Shown in pieces: positions 26,107 to 35,457 of a DNA stretch of 64,000 bases. This stretch comes from JAJCYX01 sp965243825 (GTDB lineage: Bacteria; Chloroflexota; Dehalococcoidia; Lucifugimonadales; Lucifugimonadaceae), in contig CBDEVT010000001.1 in the NCBI GenBank assembly GCA_965243825.1, positions 1,798,001-1,862,000 of the forward strand, written 5' to 3'. Position 1 is the first letter of the stretch. Each line of letters opens with the position of its first letter. The position numbers and the translations under genes were made by a program. The notes beneath the pieces were generated by a model. That model did no database searches. It was given only the letters and a program-made list of their open reading frames with translations, and was not told the DNA's origin.

Positions 26107-27567
26107 TCAGGTTGTGGTGCCTGCAGACTCCAGGTACAGGCTGCCGTTCACGGACACCTGCTTCGCCACCATCCGAGCCGGATTTCCTTCACGAGTCTTC
26201 GGTCGTAGTTGTGACCCGCGAACTTCATGCGATCCCACTTCAATTTCGCTCTGGTCGGGCCCTCCGACTAACGCCTCAGTTAACACTCGACCGTCCATGT
26301 GCGGCGGCACTGATTGATCAAGTAGCGCCAGCACTGTCGGAGTAAGGTCCACGTTGCCCGAAGGGATACTCGAACTAACACCAGCCTTGAATGACGGCCC
26401 GCTTCCAATCAACGTGTTTCTTAGTTCGTGTGGGCTTGCTGAACCATGAAGCCCTGCCCCGATCGGTGAATGCCCTCCGTTCCACGCTGTGCCTACAAGA
26501 TCGTTCTGTCTTACAGAATCGTTCCAGGCCATTGAAGCCGCGAACTGTGGTGCACGGCGTCCGAGCATCATTGCCGACTCCACAGGCAGCATTCCCATTG
26601 CAAGTGCTATCTCTTCGGTTGAAAACACGGAACCGGCCCAGGGCTGTTCTAGCATCCATGCCGACAGTTTCTCCATCCCGTTCTCATCTGCTCCAGGGTA
26701 ATCCAGAAGTACCGACCCACCGTTGTTTCCGACTATCACAGAACCTTCGCCGCGACCTGTTTCGAATCCAGCCGACTGGAGCTCCGAAGATACATCGACA
26801 GTGTTCGATATCGTCGAATAGCCGTGATCTGAAATCACCAACACGTCAGGTCGATCACCATTCTCATCAAGGGTGTTGAGAATCCGGGCCAGAGCCTGGT
26901 CGGCCTCGGAGAGTCCTCGATTCGACTGAGCAGAACCAACACCGTATGCATGGTTAGCTCCGTCGGGTTCAGGAAACCAGACGAACAGCAAATCAGGGTT
27001 GATTTCGGGTATCACGAACTTGCAGGCCGAATCTGCAACCCTAGTGACTCGTTCAATACCTGGAACGGTTGACCCCGGCCAAGGACCGAGTGCGGCCTTG
27101 TCCGCGACCCCAAGGTCCTCTGGTAGCGAGAACTCCGGATGAATCACTCCACCATTGCCGATCCTGCCCGCCAGAGGGAAGTGAACGTAGGCGTTTCCGC
27201 TGCTTCCACCAACTATCGAAACGTGAGTCAGCCCCTGTTCGGCGAGGAGTTCTCCAACAGTCGGCACGAATAGCACTGGCGTATCGGGATTGCTGGCCAA
27301 TGCATCCAATTCAGGCCTTAGAACTTGTATCGCGGCGTTCGGATCGTGATCCCGGAACACGGCATAGTTGGCCGGAATGCCATGCTTCCCCGAGTAGCAG
27401 CCGGTGACCATCGCTGCCGAATTTACCCTGGTCACAGTTGGGTAGACCGCATGGTGCCGCGTGAAAGTTACGCCTGATTCGGTAAGCCGAAATATTGTTG
27501 GTGTGAGATCTGGAGAGACCTGTTGCGGCAGGAGTCCATCGAATGCGGCTATAAGGATTCTCGTCAT
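26107..27567 (-). CDS. Alkaline-phosphatase-superfamily phosphodiesterase
   Basis: A 486-residue type I phosphodiesterase/nucleotide pyrophosphatase-like enzyme. D10 (LIAAFDG) and T46 (YPTVTRVNSAAMVTG) fit the first metal ligand and the nucleophile. VLVISDHGYSTIS and GGHSPIGAGLHG supply the other metal ligands. No signal peptide is apparent. It is convergent with the phosphatidyltransferase gene, with stops only 3 bp apart. A substrate among nucleotides or phospholipid head groups is possible; none is shown. Confidence 0.87.
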   Translation of the reverse strand: MTRILIAAFDGLLPQQVSPDLTPTIFRLTESGVTFTRHHAVYPTVTRVNSAAMVTGCYSGKHGIPANYAVFRDHDPNAAIQVLRPELDALASNPDTPVLFVPTVGELLAEQGLTHVSIVGGSSGNAYVHFPLAGRIGNGGVIHPEFSLPEDLGVADKAALGPWPGSTVPGIERVTRVADSACKFVIPEINPDLLFVWFPEPDGANHAYGVGSAQSNRGLSEADQALARILNTLDENGDRPDVLVISDHGYSTISNTVDVSSELQSAGFETGRGEGSVIVGNNGGSVLLDYPGADENGMEKLSAWMLEQPWAGSVFSTEEIALAMGMLPVESAMMLGRRAPQFAASMAWNDSVRQNDLVGTAWNGGHSPIGAGLHGSASPHELRNTLIGSGPSFKAGVSSSIPSGNVDLTPTVLALLDQSVPPHMDGRVLTEALVGGPDQSEIEVGSHEVRGSQLRPKTREGNPARMVAKQVSVNGSLYLESAGTTT

Positions 27568-27721
27568 TCGCGCATCCCCTTCGGTTGTAGGGTTCGGCTT
27601 CGGTGATCACAAAGGATAGAGTAATGAGCTACCTGCAACCGATTCGTGTGCCGGGCCGTATTAAGCGACGTGTGACTCTACTTCATCGAGCAGGTTAGAA
27701 AGATTTAATCGGTAGTTCTGA

Positions 27722-29182
27722 ATGTCTCCTTTCAACAAAGGACTGCTCTTCACCTCAGCGCTGGCGCTTGCATTCGCTAGTTCCGTTGTTGGCGAAGTTC
27801 GATCAGTGCGTGCCCAGCAGCCAACGGTTGAATTCATTGACTTCGGTATGGAAAGCCAGTTTCCAGAAGGAATCCGGTTTTTTGCAGAGATCGAAAGCGG
27901 AGTCGAAGTTGAAGACGTGAGAGTGATCTTCGACGTGGGCGACCGCAACGTAACTCAATACAACTATCTCGAGATCCCTCGCAGCAGCGAAAGTTTGATC
28001 GATGGAGAGTTGTTCGTTAATACCAACACACCAGAGCGCTATGTCCCGCCCGGATCATTGATCAAATACCAACTAGAGGTGCTTGGAGCTGACGGAAAGG
28101 CTTATCTGTCCGATCTGAGGGAAGAACTTCTCCTGGATGCTCGATTTGAGTGGGAGACGGTAGTTGATGGCCCAGTAACGGTGTTCTACCACGGTCCCGT
28201 GCGTTCCCGCGCTACCACACTTGCAGCCAAATCCCGTGAAGGTCTGGAACTGATGGCGCCAATCACCGGCGCTGAGATAGAAACGCCGATCACCGTAATG
28301 CTCTACAACAACAACGCCGAGATGATCGACGCTGTTGTTCCAAGGTCACAAACTATTTCTCGAGAGCTTGTGACCGAGGGTCAGGCCTTCGGCGATGAGA
28401 ATACCGTTCTCGTTTTAGCTGGTAGATCAGATATCGGTACGGCGACGCATGAGATCACGCATATCCTTGTGGACCGTGCATCTAACGGCGCAACCCTGGT
28501 TCCATTCTGGTTGAACGAGGGCCTGGCGGAGTTTGGGAATCTCGATCAGACAATCTCGTACACAAGGTTTTTGGAGTGGGGAATTGGCACAGGCCGCCTT
28601 CCGACATTACGCGCACTCAGCAGAGCCCCGGGAGACCCGAATCTCACCCTCGTCGGCTACGGAACCGGTAGATCTATCGTCGACTTCATGATTACTGAAT
28701 TTGGTGAAGAAGAAATGGCTGATTTGCTTGAAACACTCGGCGCGGGGGTTCCAATTCAGGCGGCTGTGCCCGTCGTATACGACATGTCACTTGATGAGCT
28801 TGAGAACGAATGGCGAGAGTCAATTGGTGCCGATGAGTATGTGGCGCCGACTCCGAGACCAACTTCTTCCGTTCCAGAGTCGACTCCAACGCCAAATACC
28901 CTGCTTCCATTGACACTGGACGATGTCGCCGCAGCGGGCATGGCCACACCGACCCCTGAAGACTCTTCTCCAACCGGAGAGGAAACAGCGACGCCATTGA
29001 CCCAGGCTGAAGGATCGCCGGTTGTAGAACCAGATCCGTCCACTCCGGGAGGATCCTGCAGCGCACCCGGCCACAACGGGCCTGCGCAGGCGACACCGTT
29101 GCTTGGAATATCAGGGGTTCTGTTGTTGGGACTCTGGCGAAGTCTCAGACGTCGCCAGGGTCTAGATCGCACGGCCGACTAA
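27722..29182 (+). CDS. Surface-anchored peptidase MA-like gluzincin
   Basis: A 486-residue secreted metallopeptidase candidate. It has an N-terminal signal (about 7-30, with VRAQQ around the cleavage site), a beta domain, then the zinc motif HEITH (243-247) and WLNEGLAEFGN (263-273) supplying the third ligand, as in the peptidase MA family. A low-complexity Pro/Thr/Ser linker (about 375-445) precedes a C-terminal helix (LLGISGVLLLGLW) and an Arg-rich end, like a membrane or cell-surface anchor. Substrate unknown. It is a monocistronic gene divergent from the phosphodiesterase. Confidence 0.8.
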   Translation: MSPFNKGLLFTSALALAFASSVVGEVRSVRAQQPTVEFIDFGMESQFPEGIRFFAEIESGVEVEDVRVIFDVGDRNVTQYNYLEIPRSSESLIDGELFVNTNTPERYVPPGSLIKYQLEVLGADGKAYLSDLREELLLDARFEWETVVDGPVTVFYHGPVRSRATTLAAKSREGLELMAPITGAEIETPITVMLYNNNAEMIDAVVPRSQTISRELVTEGQAFGDENTVLVLAGRSDIGTATHEITHILVDRASNGATLVPFWLNEGLAEFGNLDQTISYTRFLEWGIGTGRLPTLRALSRAPGDPNLTLVGYGTGRSIVDFMITEFGEEEMADLLETLGAGVPIQAAVPVVYDMSLDELENEWRESIGADEYVAPTPRPTSSVPESTPTPNTLLPLTLDDVAAAGMATPTPEDSSPTGEETATPLTQAEGSPVVEPDPSTPGGSCSAPGHNGPAQATPLLGISGVLLLGLWRSLRRRQGLDRTAD

Positions 29183-30042
29183 CTCTTCGGCACATCCCTG
29201 GCCTTTTCCAGAAGTGCGTGCAGTGTTCCGCCAAGAATCGCCGCTCGATCCTCCTCGGTTATGAAATCGCAATGAGTCTTGAATGCTTCCAGGGCCTGAC
29301 GGTGGGTCATTGCTCTGGTAACTACGGGGTAGTCTGAACCCCAGACCATGCGGGTTCCAAACGCACGGTATGCCTCTTCATATAGCCACCGGATACTGGA
29401 ATAAGGAAAATCCCAGTTTCTATCTGGTTCACTGGCGTAGTGGAATCCAGAAAACTTCAGGTGGACGTTTGGAAATTCGGCTGATGCAGATACTTCAGCT
29501 AGTTTGTTTCGCGCATCGTCACCGTATGCACGAAGCCCTGACATGTGGTGGCAGAGGATCGTCAAACCCGGGAAGCGCTCCGCGACTTTGCGAATCATCG
29601 GCTGGTGCTGGGGGCCGCACGCGATACTCGCAATGAGCTTCAGTTCATCCGCGACTTGGAAAAAATCACGCCCGTCGGCAGAATCAAACCATGTTGCATC
29701 ATCTTCACCGGCAACATAGTGGGTGAACCCCTTCATCGGCCACCTCTCAGCGGCCTCTTCCAACCTCTTTGCCGCACCAGGAGTCTGATAGGACTCTGAC
29801 CAAAACGAATCCACATCTGCAAACTGGTCCAGCCGGTCTGGGAACCTTCGTACAGCATCTGCGACGTAGTCGTTGTTTTCGAAATTCCGGAAGATCTGTG
29901 CAGAGACAATGGTTGCACGGTCGACGCCGTTCAGATTCATCTGGTCGATCAACATTTCTACTGAGGCGCGCGTTTCAGGATCGGGAGTTTCGGGCAGATA
30001 TGGCCAGTGAGCCCACGCGTGGCAATGTGAGTCGATTATCAC
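29179..30042 (-). CDS. Amidohydrolase-2 family hydrolase
   Basis: A 287-residue TIM-barrel hydrolase (COG2159). It opens directly with MIIDSHCHAWAHW (metal HxH). Later blocks are LTILCHHMSGL, HLKFSGFHYAS and MVWGSDYPVVTRAM with the catalytic aspartate. It is the second member of this family in the window (the other is at 13-14 kb), and they are only distantly similar. The stop overlaps the end of the metallopeptidase gene by 4 bp tail to tail. Confidence 0.87.
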   Translation of the reverse strand: MIIDSHCHAWAHWPYLPETPDPETRASVEMLIDQMNLNGVDRATIVSAQIFRNFENNDYVADAVRRFPDRLDQFADVDSFWSESYQTPGAAKRLEEAAERWPMKGFTHYVAGEDDATWFDSADGRDFFQVADELKLIASIACGPQHQPMIRKVAERFPGLTILCHHMSGLRAYGDDARNKLAEVSASAEFPNVHLKFSGFHYASEPDRNWDFPYSSIRWLYEEAYRAFGTRMVWGSDYPVVTRAMTHRQALEAFKTHCDFITEEDRAAILGGTLHALLEKARDVPKS

Positions 30043-30296
30043 TTTCGTACTTTCTCCAAGACTTCCTTCTTAATGATCCCATGCCTCAATCCGAAGGCCT
30101 GTGGGATGCGGAGGGCGGTTTCGACCCCACCGGACCAGGCAGACAGCAATCCGCTCTGTAACGGCTCCGATACACCGACGAAACTTTTCTGAAACATGTC
30201 GCCAATAGCTTCGTCATCGGCAGTTTATGCCCGGCGGCAAGGGCTGTGCGCGGGATTGGAGCCGGGTCAGGGCAGAGACAGATATTGGAGAGAGAT

Positions 30297-31505
30297 ATGG
30301 CTGAGGCCAATATTGCGTGGATCCTAACGGCATCCGCGCTGGTTTTATTGATGACGCCTGGACTGGCGTTCTTCTACGGCGGACTGGTTCGAGAGAAGAA
30401 CGTGGTCAGCACCCTCATGTACAGCTTCGTTTCAATGGGTGTGGTGAGCGTCATATGGGTGCTCTGGGGCTATTCCCTTGCATTCGGTGGCGGTAATGAG
30501 TTCATCGGAACGTTCGATTTCCTGGGATTGCAGGACATATCGTTCGAATCGGGACCGAATGGTGAGATCCCCGATGGGCTGTTCGTGATCTTCCAGATGA
30601 TGTTCGCCATCATCACGCCAGCGCTGATTACGGGCGCATTCGCCGAACGTTTTAAGTTCAGCACGTACCTGATTTTCTTGGTGCTGTGGATCACGCTCGT
30701 TTACGTGCCGGTTGCGCACTGGGTGTGGGCAGGTGAAGGCTGGATCTTCGGTATTGGTGCCGCCGACTTCGCCGGTGGGACAGTCGTTCACATCAATGCG
30801 GGAATTGCTGCAGTAGTAGCAGCCGGCCTTGTTGGACGCAGGCGAAACGTTGAACGTGGTGTTGAACCTCACAATGTTCCATACGTACTGCTTGGAGCCG
30901 GTTTACTGTGGTTCGGTTGGTTTGGATTCAACGCAGGATCAGGCCTGGCCGCCGACGGTGTAGCGGTTAGCGCCTTCCTTGTCACAAACACTGCGGCAGC
31001 GGTTGCTGGTCTCATCTGGGTACTTGCCGAGTACCAACAGACAGGCAAGATGAGCGGTGTCGGTTTCGCCACCGGTGCAGTTGCTGGACTTGTAGCGATC
31101 ACTCCGGCAGCGGGAGCGGTTGGTGTAATGGGATCGATGGGAGTTGGAGCAGGCGCAGGCGTGCTTACCTTCCTGGCCGTCCGTTTCCGCCACAAGCTCA
31201 GGATTGATGACGCACTTGAAGTGTTTGCGGTCCACGGGGTAGGTGGAATCTGGGGAGCAATCGCCACAGCGATCTTCGCCGCCGGTGGACTTGGAGTAGT
31301 TGATGGAGAGATCGACCTCTTCTGGGCTAACTTCAGGGCGACAGTAGCAACGATCGCATACTCAGGCATTCTGACCTTTGTGATCCTGAAGGTTCTGGAC
31401 GTAATTCCAGGTCTTGGCCTGAGAGCAGAGGAAACAGAAGAAGACGCTGGTCTGGACGTATCGCTTCATGGTGAAAGAGCTTACGTCTCGGACGGAGCTG
31501 ATTAG
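30297..31505 (+). CDS. amtB: Ammonium transporter
   Basis: Amt/Rh channel of 402 residues with about 11 membrane helices; conducts ammonium/ammonia into the cell. The conserved D157 (GAADFAGG) and the twin pore histidines H165 (VHINAG) and H313 (AVHGVGGIWG) are present, as is FYGGLVREKNVVS. GGAGAGAG precedes ATG 30297. A PII gene follows after a strong hairpin, the common amtB-glnK pairing in which PII can block the channel when nitrogen is plentiful. Confidence 0.97.
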   Translation: MAEANIAWILTASALVLLMTPGLAFFYGGLVREKNVVSTLMYSFVSMGVVSVIWVLWGYSLAFGGGNEFIGTFDFLGLQDISFESGPNGEIPDGLFVIFQMMFAIITPALITGAFAERFKFSTYLIFLVLWITLVYVPVAHWVWAGEGWIFGIGAADFAGGTVVHINAGIAAVVAAGLVGRRRNVERGVEPHNVPYVLLGAGLLWFGWFGFNAGSGLAADGVAVSAFLVTNTAAAVAGLIWVLAEYQQTGKMSGVGFATGAVAGLVAITPAAGAVGVMGSMGVGAGAGVLTFLAVRFRHKLRIDDALEVFAVHGVGGIWGAIATAIFAAGGLGVVDGEIDLFWANFRATVATIAYSGILTFVILKVLDVIPGLGLRAEETEEDAGLDVSLHGERAYVSDGAD

Positions 31506-31546
31506 TTCTGAAGCAATGCCAGAGGGCATGCCAGAGTTAACAGATA

Positions 31547-31592
31547 GCTGCTGCCCGGTCACGATCAATGACCTTGCAGACCGGGCAGCAGC
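31547..31592 (+). other. 14-bp hairpin between amtB and glnK
   Basis: GCTGCTGCCCGGTC (31547-31560) is exactly complementary to 31579-31592 across an 18-base loop. No T-tract follows, so it is more likely a processing or partial-attenuation element separating amtB from the PII gene than a full terminator. Confidence 0.6.
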
Positions 31593-31665
31593 ATAAAATC
31601 TCAATAGATGCGTGGCACCTCAAAGAAGCGTCATGCAGAGCCACAGACACGAGGTGGATGTTCAG

Positions 31666-32019
31666 ATGATTAAGATTGAGGCGATAGTGCGGCCTGAGCG
31701 CACAGGCGACGTGGTTGAAGCGCTCGACGCAGCCGGGTGTGGTGGATACAACTACGTCAACGTCACGGGACGAGGTAACCAGCAGGGTATCGAAGTGTTT
31801 ACCGGCCGCGGTGCCTCTACAACACGTCGGACAGCCCTGCCCAAGGTTCTCATTACCACGGTCGTGAGCGATGAAAAGAAAGATGAAGTTGTTAACGCAA
31901 TCGTCCAGGCAGCGCGATCAGAGGATGAAGGAAACATCGGAGACGGCAAGATATTCATCTCGCCCGTCACAGAGGTAGTCCGAGTTAGGACCGGTGAACG
32001 AGACGGTGCTGCACTGTAG
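31666..32019 (+). CDS. glnK: PII nitrogen-regulatory protein
   Basis: A trimeric signal protein of 117 residues that senses ATP/ADP and 2-oxoglutarate. The fold markers GRGNQQG (35-41) and the C-signature GDGKIFISPV (92-101) are present. The T-loop reads EVFTGRGASTTRR and lacks Tyr51, the uridylylation site of enteric GlnB/GlnK, so control is probably by ligands only. ATG 31666 follows GAGGTGGA at 31651-31658. A terminator stands 60 bp after the stop. Confidence 0.93.
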   Translation: MIKIEAIVRPERTGDVVEALDAAGCGGYNYVNVTGRGNQQGIEVFTGRGASTTRRTALPKVLITTVVSDEKKDEVVNAIVQAARSEDEGNIGDGKIFISPVTEVVRVRTGERDGAAL

Positions 32020-32078
32020 ATCAGCGGGTCTGCCTGCGGGTATGGCGCGCGAGCGCCGTTTAGTGTGAGTTGGATGAT

Positions 32079-32128
32079 GTCCAGCGGAGTGTTCTCATTA
32101 CCGAGAATCGCTTCGCTGGACTTTTTTT
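32079..32128 (+). terminator. Intrinsic terminator of amtB-glnK
   Basis: GTCCAGCGGAG (32079-32089) pairs with CTTCGCTGGAC (32111-32121), with an inner TTCTC/GAGAA helix, and runs directly into T7. It is a textbook Rho-independent terminator. Confidence 0.92.
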
Positions 32129-32234
32129 CTGCAATGTCCTGCAGTTTGTCCGAGCTACCACCGCGAGGTAGAATCCTAGTTCGCGTATTCTCTGGCGTAC
32201 TGCGGAGCGGCGGCCTGAGGCGTCTGGTTATCGA

Positions 32235-32310
32235 AGGTGCGTAGCTCAGTTGGAAGAGCACTGGTCTCCAAAACCAGCGGTCGGGGGTTCGAGTCCCTCC
32301 GCACCTGCCA
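32235..32310 (+). tRNA. tRNA-Trp (CCA)
   Basis: A complete cloverleaf with acceptor AGGTGCG/CGCACCT, discriminator G and an encoded CCA. The anticodon stem is CTGGT/ACCAG with loop CTCCAAA, giving anticodon CCA at 32268-32270. The T-loop region reads GGGGGTTCGAGTCCCTC. It is first of a three-tRNA cluster. Confidence 0.96.
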
Positions 32311-32369
32311 AGACCTTGGTCTCTGGTTGTTCTGATAGCGGCGACGGAGTTTGCGCAACCGAATAAAGA

Positions 32370-32456
32370 GCCGAGGTGCTGAAATTGGTAGACAGGCAAC
32401 GTTGAGGGCGTTGTGTCCTTATGGGCGTGCGGGTTCGAGTCCCGCCCTCGGCACCA
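32370..32456 (+). tRNA. tRNA-Leu (GAG)
   Basis: An 87-base class II tRNA with acceptor GCCGAGG/CCTCGGC, discriminator A and an encoded CCA. The anticodon stem CAACG/CGTTG encloses TTGAGGG, anticodon GAG. A long variable arm follows, as expected for leucine. Confidence 0.95.
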
Positions 32457-32509
32457 GCATAACTGCTGGTACCCAAGCACACGAACAGTGCATCAGATAG
32501 TTGGTTTAT

Positions 32510-32583
32510 GGCGACGTGGCCGAGAGGCAAGGCAGAGGACTGCAAATCCTCGTACGGCGGTTCGAGTCCGCCCGTCGCCTCCA
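32510..32583 (+). tRNA. tRNA-Cys (GCA)
   Basis: A 74-base tRNA with acceptor GGCGACG/CGTCGCC, discriminator U and an encoded CCA. The anticodon stem GAGGA/TCCTC encloses CTGCAAA, anticodon GCA. U73 is the cysteine identity base. Confidence 0.95.
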
Positions 32584-32628
32584 AAACTTGCAGAATCTTG
32601 CAAGATCCTGGCTGGACCTAGTCCGGTA

Positions 32629-33729
32629 TTAGCCTCGGTTGGTTGAAAGCTGTAGCAGCAGGTTTCCACCTGTGCCGTCTCCTGCGTCCTCGAACATGGA
32701 AACTGTGTAGACCCCTGGCTGCTGTGCAAACTGACCAAGGTTGGCGGCAATTTCGATGTCACCGCCAGAGACGATCCAGCTATCAGCGACGATCACGTTT
32801 TCTGGAAGGTTAAGGTAACGGGATCCAGGCTTGGGCGGCGGCACGATCTGGACGATCGGAATGCCACACTCTTCGGTGAAACCTCCACCTACGCAGTACC
32901 TCGTTAGCTGCTCGATATCCTCACCAGCCCGCGCCACAGGTGGCTCCTCGAAGTGGACATGGATTGTTGGGAATATGGTTGTGTCTTCGGCGATGAGATC
33001 GACTCTTATATTGAGTGTCGTGCCGTTAAACGAAGGTGTTACTGGCGCGACCACGTCACCACCCTCGAAATGTTGTACGAAAGCCAGGAAACGGTCGGCA
33101 TACGCGATGCCGATGTTGACCTTCCGATGGCCTGGATTGAGTATGTTGTCCCGGTGACCCCAGTCAGAAGCAGCGTCGTCATACACCATGGCGTGGTGAA
33201 GGCGCTGGATGTCGTTCGGCGGATTCACTTTTTCGCAGGAAACGTGCTGACTCGTACAGAGAGCGTTGTACTCTGCCTCTGAGAATCCTGTCCTCGCAGA
33301 GTTCTCCGAAACATAACTGGTACCACCGACCTCGCTATAGACCATGTAGGGCTTCCTGCCGTCAAGCCACCAGTGCCCGAGATACTTACCAGCCACCATA
33401 TCGTCCGCATGGAGCTGAGCGGCAGAGTTATCACCCATCACCACCGGCTCAAGTCCGTGCAACTTACGGTCTTCGTTGATGTAGTCGAGTGCGAGTAGCT
33501 TCAGGTCGTCTACTGTGAGATCAGATTCCGACACAGCTCGAGTTACCGTTTGTACGGTGTCTGTGGTCGGGGTGCTGAACTGGTTCGGTGAAGCAATGCC
33601 TGGGTCGGGAAGAGCGACAGAACGATCAGGCTCCGTTAGCTCACGGGCGTAGTCTGCGACACGCGGATACTGAATCACCGCAACGAGTGCGAAGAATGAG
33701 AGTACCGCTATGCCAGTTCTCCAGGACAT
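32629..33729 (-). CDS. CAP-domain (SCP/PR-1) secreted protein
   Basis: A 366-residue extracytoplasmic protein with an N-terminal signal/anchor (ISW-type helix, residues 4-20). The CAP domain is at about 75-215: LLALDYINEDRKLHGLEPV, LHADDMVAGKYLGHW, YSEVGGTSYVSENSA and GHRDNILNPGHRKVNIGIAYADRFLAFVQHF, with the conserved His/Glu cavity residues. The C-terminal 150 residues are a beta-rich domain of unknown type. Bacterial CAP proteins are secreted and poorly understood. It is convergent with the tRNA cluster. Confidence 0.88.
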   Translation of the reverse strand: MSWRTGIAVLSFFALVAVIQYPRVADYARELTEPDRSVALPDPGIASPNQFSTPTTDTVQTVTRAVSESDLTVDDLKLLALDYINEDRKLHGLEPVVMGDNSAAQLHADDMVAGKYLGHWWLDGRKPYMVYSEVGGTSYVSENSARTGFSEAEYNALCTSQHVSCEKVNPPNDIQRLHHAMVYDDAASDWGHRDNILNPGHRKVNIGIAYADRFLAFVQHFEGGDVVAPVTPSFNGTTLNIRVDLIAEDTTIFPTIHVHFEEPPVARAGEDIEQLTRYCVGGGFTEECGIPIVQIVPPPKPGSRYLNLPENVIVADSWIVSGGDIEIAANLGQFAQQPGVYTVSMFEDAGDGTGGNLLLQLSTNRG

Positions 33730-33912
33730 TCAGACACTGCCGCCGTTCGTCCGTTACATCCGCAATACCAGATACTGATTCACGTTGAAGTCTCTCAACT
33801 GAACCCAAAAGTATTGGGATGCGGATGGAGTGCATTGCGTTTGGCTGACACCGAAGAACACCCGGCATAACATCTATCCGACACAGAAAAACAAAGCTGA
33901 AAAGGTCGAATA

Positions 33913-35106
33913 ATGCAACTGTTTGATCGGGAAAAAGCCAGCTGGCTGATGAAGCAACAGGGCATTGATCTGTTGCTAGCCTCCTCGAAGCATGGTGTCG
34001 GGTACCTGTCCGACTACTGGCATCCGGTTAGCGATGACTATTACGTTCTCTGGGCTGTCGAGGCAACTCACAAGACGTTCGTAGGTTTGCCAGGAGACTT
34101 GCAGTCTGACGCGTTCCTTGTCGCAGGAGCATCAGAGCAGACCACAGTTTCGATAATGGATCCCTGGATACAAGATCGGCGCTTCTGGGGGCCTGGCTAC
34201 TACATTCAGACGTGGGACGATCCCCTGAATGCAGAGACACCGCCAGGTGACCCCATGGAGGTTGTCGCAGAAGCGATCGAGTCACGTGGACTTGAGTCTG
34301 CCACTGTGGCAATTGAGAAACGCTTTCTGGGAGTCAAATACGTCGAGGCTCTTAGGTCTCTCCTGCCACGAATTCAACTGGTGGACGCAGAGTCGTTGCT
34401 CTGGCAACTCAGAATGGTGAAAAGCGATGAGGAGCAACAGCGCCTTCGTGAATCGTGTCGTCTCACAAGTGCTGCCTGGCTGGCAACTGTCCGCGATGCC
34501 ACTACAGGGATGACCCAGCCTGAGTTGCAGCGTGTTTTCGTGAAACACTGTATGGACAACGGTCTCGAATATGAACGTGCCTACGTTATTTTCGGACCCT
34601 CCGGTCTGAACCTGATTAACGGTTCTCCTGCAAGCGGTGACGTTCGTCTCGAAGAGGGAATGTTTATTCGGATCGATGCCCAGGCTAAGTACCGCAGCTA
34701 TGTTTGCAATCTCTCCAGGGTGGTTGCACACGGCCCAGTCAACGATGCTATGGCAGAAGCGCATGAGCTAGAACGAAGACTGATTGTTGACCTGATACCT
34801 GAACTGAAGCCGGGCGTAGCAGTCGCCGATATCCGTCGTAAAGAGTTGGCCATGTACGAACAGATAGGTCAACCACCTCTCGTGCCGTACACAGGACATG
34901 GTGTAGGACGTGTGGTGCACGAACCTCCATATCTTGCGACGAATGACCCGACGATACTCGAACCTGGTATGAGCGTAACGCTGGAGCCACACATCATGTA
35001 TTCGGGCGACGGTGACATCTTCGTCGGAATGGAAGATCATTTTCTAATTACGGAAAATGACGCGGAGTGGCTAACCGAGACAGCACCGATGGGTCTGTAT
35101 ATGTGA
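33913..35106 (+). CDS. M24-family Xaa-Pro peptidase homologue with altered metal site
   Basis: A 397-residue pita-bread-fold protein with a creatinase-like N-terminal domain (about 1-165). Metal-site residues read D255 (RIDAQ), N266 (YVCNLSR) where family peptidases have the second Asp, H329 (GHGVGRVVHE), E358 (TLEPHI) and E374 (GMEDHF). The Asp-to-Asn change would weaken a dinuclear centre. It may be mononuclear, or act like creatinase-type members that need no metal. It is monocistronic and divergent from the CAP gene. Confidence 0.85.
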   Translation: MQLFDREKASWLMKQQGIDLLLASSKHGVGYLSDYWHPVSDDYYVLWAVEATHKTFVGLPGDLQSDAFLVAGASEQTTVSIMDPWIQDRRFWGPGYYIQTWDDPLNAETPPGDPMEVVAEAIESRGLESATVAIEKRFLGVKYVEALRSLLPRIQLVDAESLLWQLRMVKSDEEQQRLRESCRLTSAAWLATVRDATTGMTQPELQRVFVKHCMDNGLEYERAYVIFGPSGLNLINGSPASGDVRLEEGMFIRIDAQAKYRSYVCNLSRVVAHGPVNDAMAEAHELERRLIVDLIPELKPGVAVADIRRKELAMYEQIGQPPLVPYTGHGVGRVVHEPPYLATNDPTILEPGMSVTLEPHIMYSGDGDIFVGMEDHFLITENDAEWLTETAPMGLYM

Positions 35107-35226
35107 TTCAAATTGCCGACAGGCGAATATCAAACTTAAATCACACCATTTCTTTCGAGCGCTCAAACTCCGAGGGAGGACAATCAGGCCAGCTTCGGAT
35201 CTGTTGACACCCCTCGGAGACCGTTC

Positions 35227-35448
35227 ATGAGCCAGCGCAACTCGCGTCCTCGCCTGACACCTCAGCGTAGTTTTCCAGAAATGGAAACCACTCTTGAAGA
35301 ATGCCCAAACTGCGGCAACCAGCGGATTGGGCGAACGCCGCGCCGCAAAGGCGGCCCATCGTTGTTTCACTGCCGCAGATGCAGCTTCATGACGAGCATC
35401 GATCAGATGTACGACATGTACAGACTGCTTGGCCAGGTTCCGGCTTAA
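35227..35448 (+). CDS. Small zinc-ribbon protein
   Basis: A 73-residue protein with CPNC (26-29) and CRRC (49-52), a zinc ribbon separated by a basic loop (GRTPRRKGG). A short helical tail follows. No named family recognised; nucleic-acid or protein binding is plausible. GGAG at 35216-35219 supports ATG 35227. Confidence 0.75.
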   Translation: MSQRNSRPRLTPQRSFPEMETTLEECPNCGNQRIGRTPRRKGGPSLFHCRRCSFMTSIDQMYDMYRLLGQVPA

Positions 35449-35457
35449 ATCCGGCGA

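Noticed and set aside
30078..30158. 26-codon ORF upstream of amtB, considered as a leader peptide
   Set aside because: No run of regulatory codons and no terminator or paired hairpins between it and amtB.
31752..32480. Long minus-strand frame across glnK and the tRNA cluster
   Set aside because: It runs antisense through a clear PII gene, a terminator and two tRNAs; Cys/Arg/Pro-rich products of this kind come from tRNA antisense and have no family.
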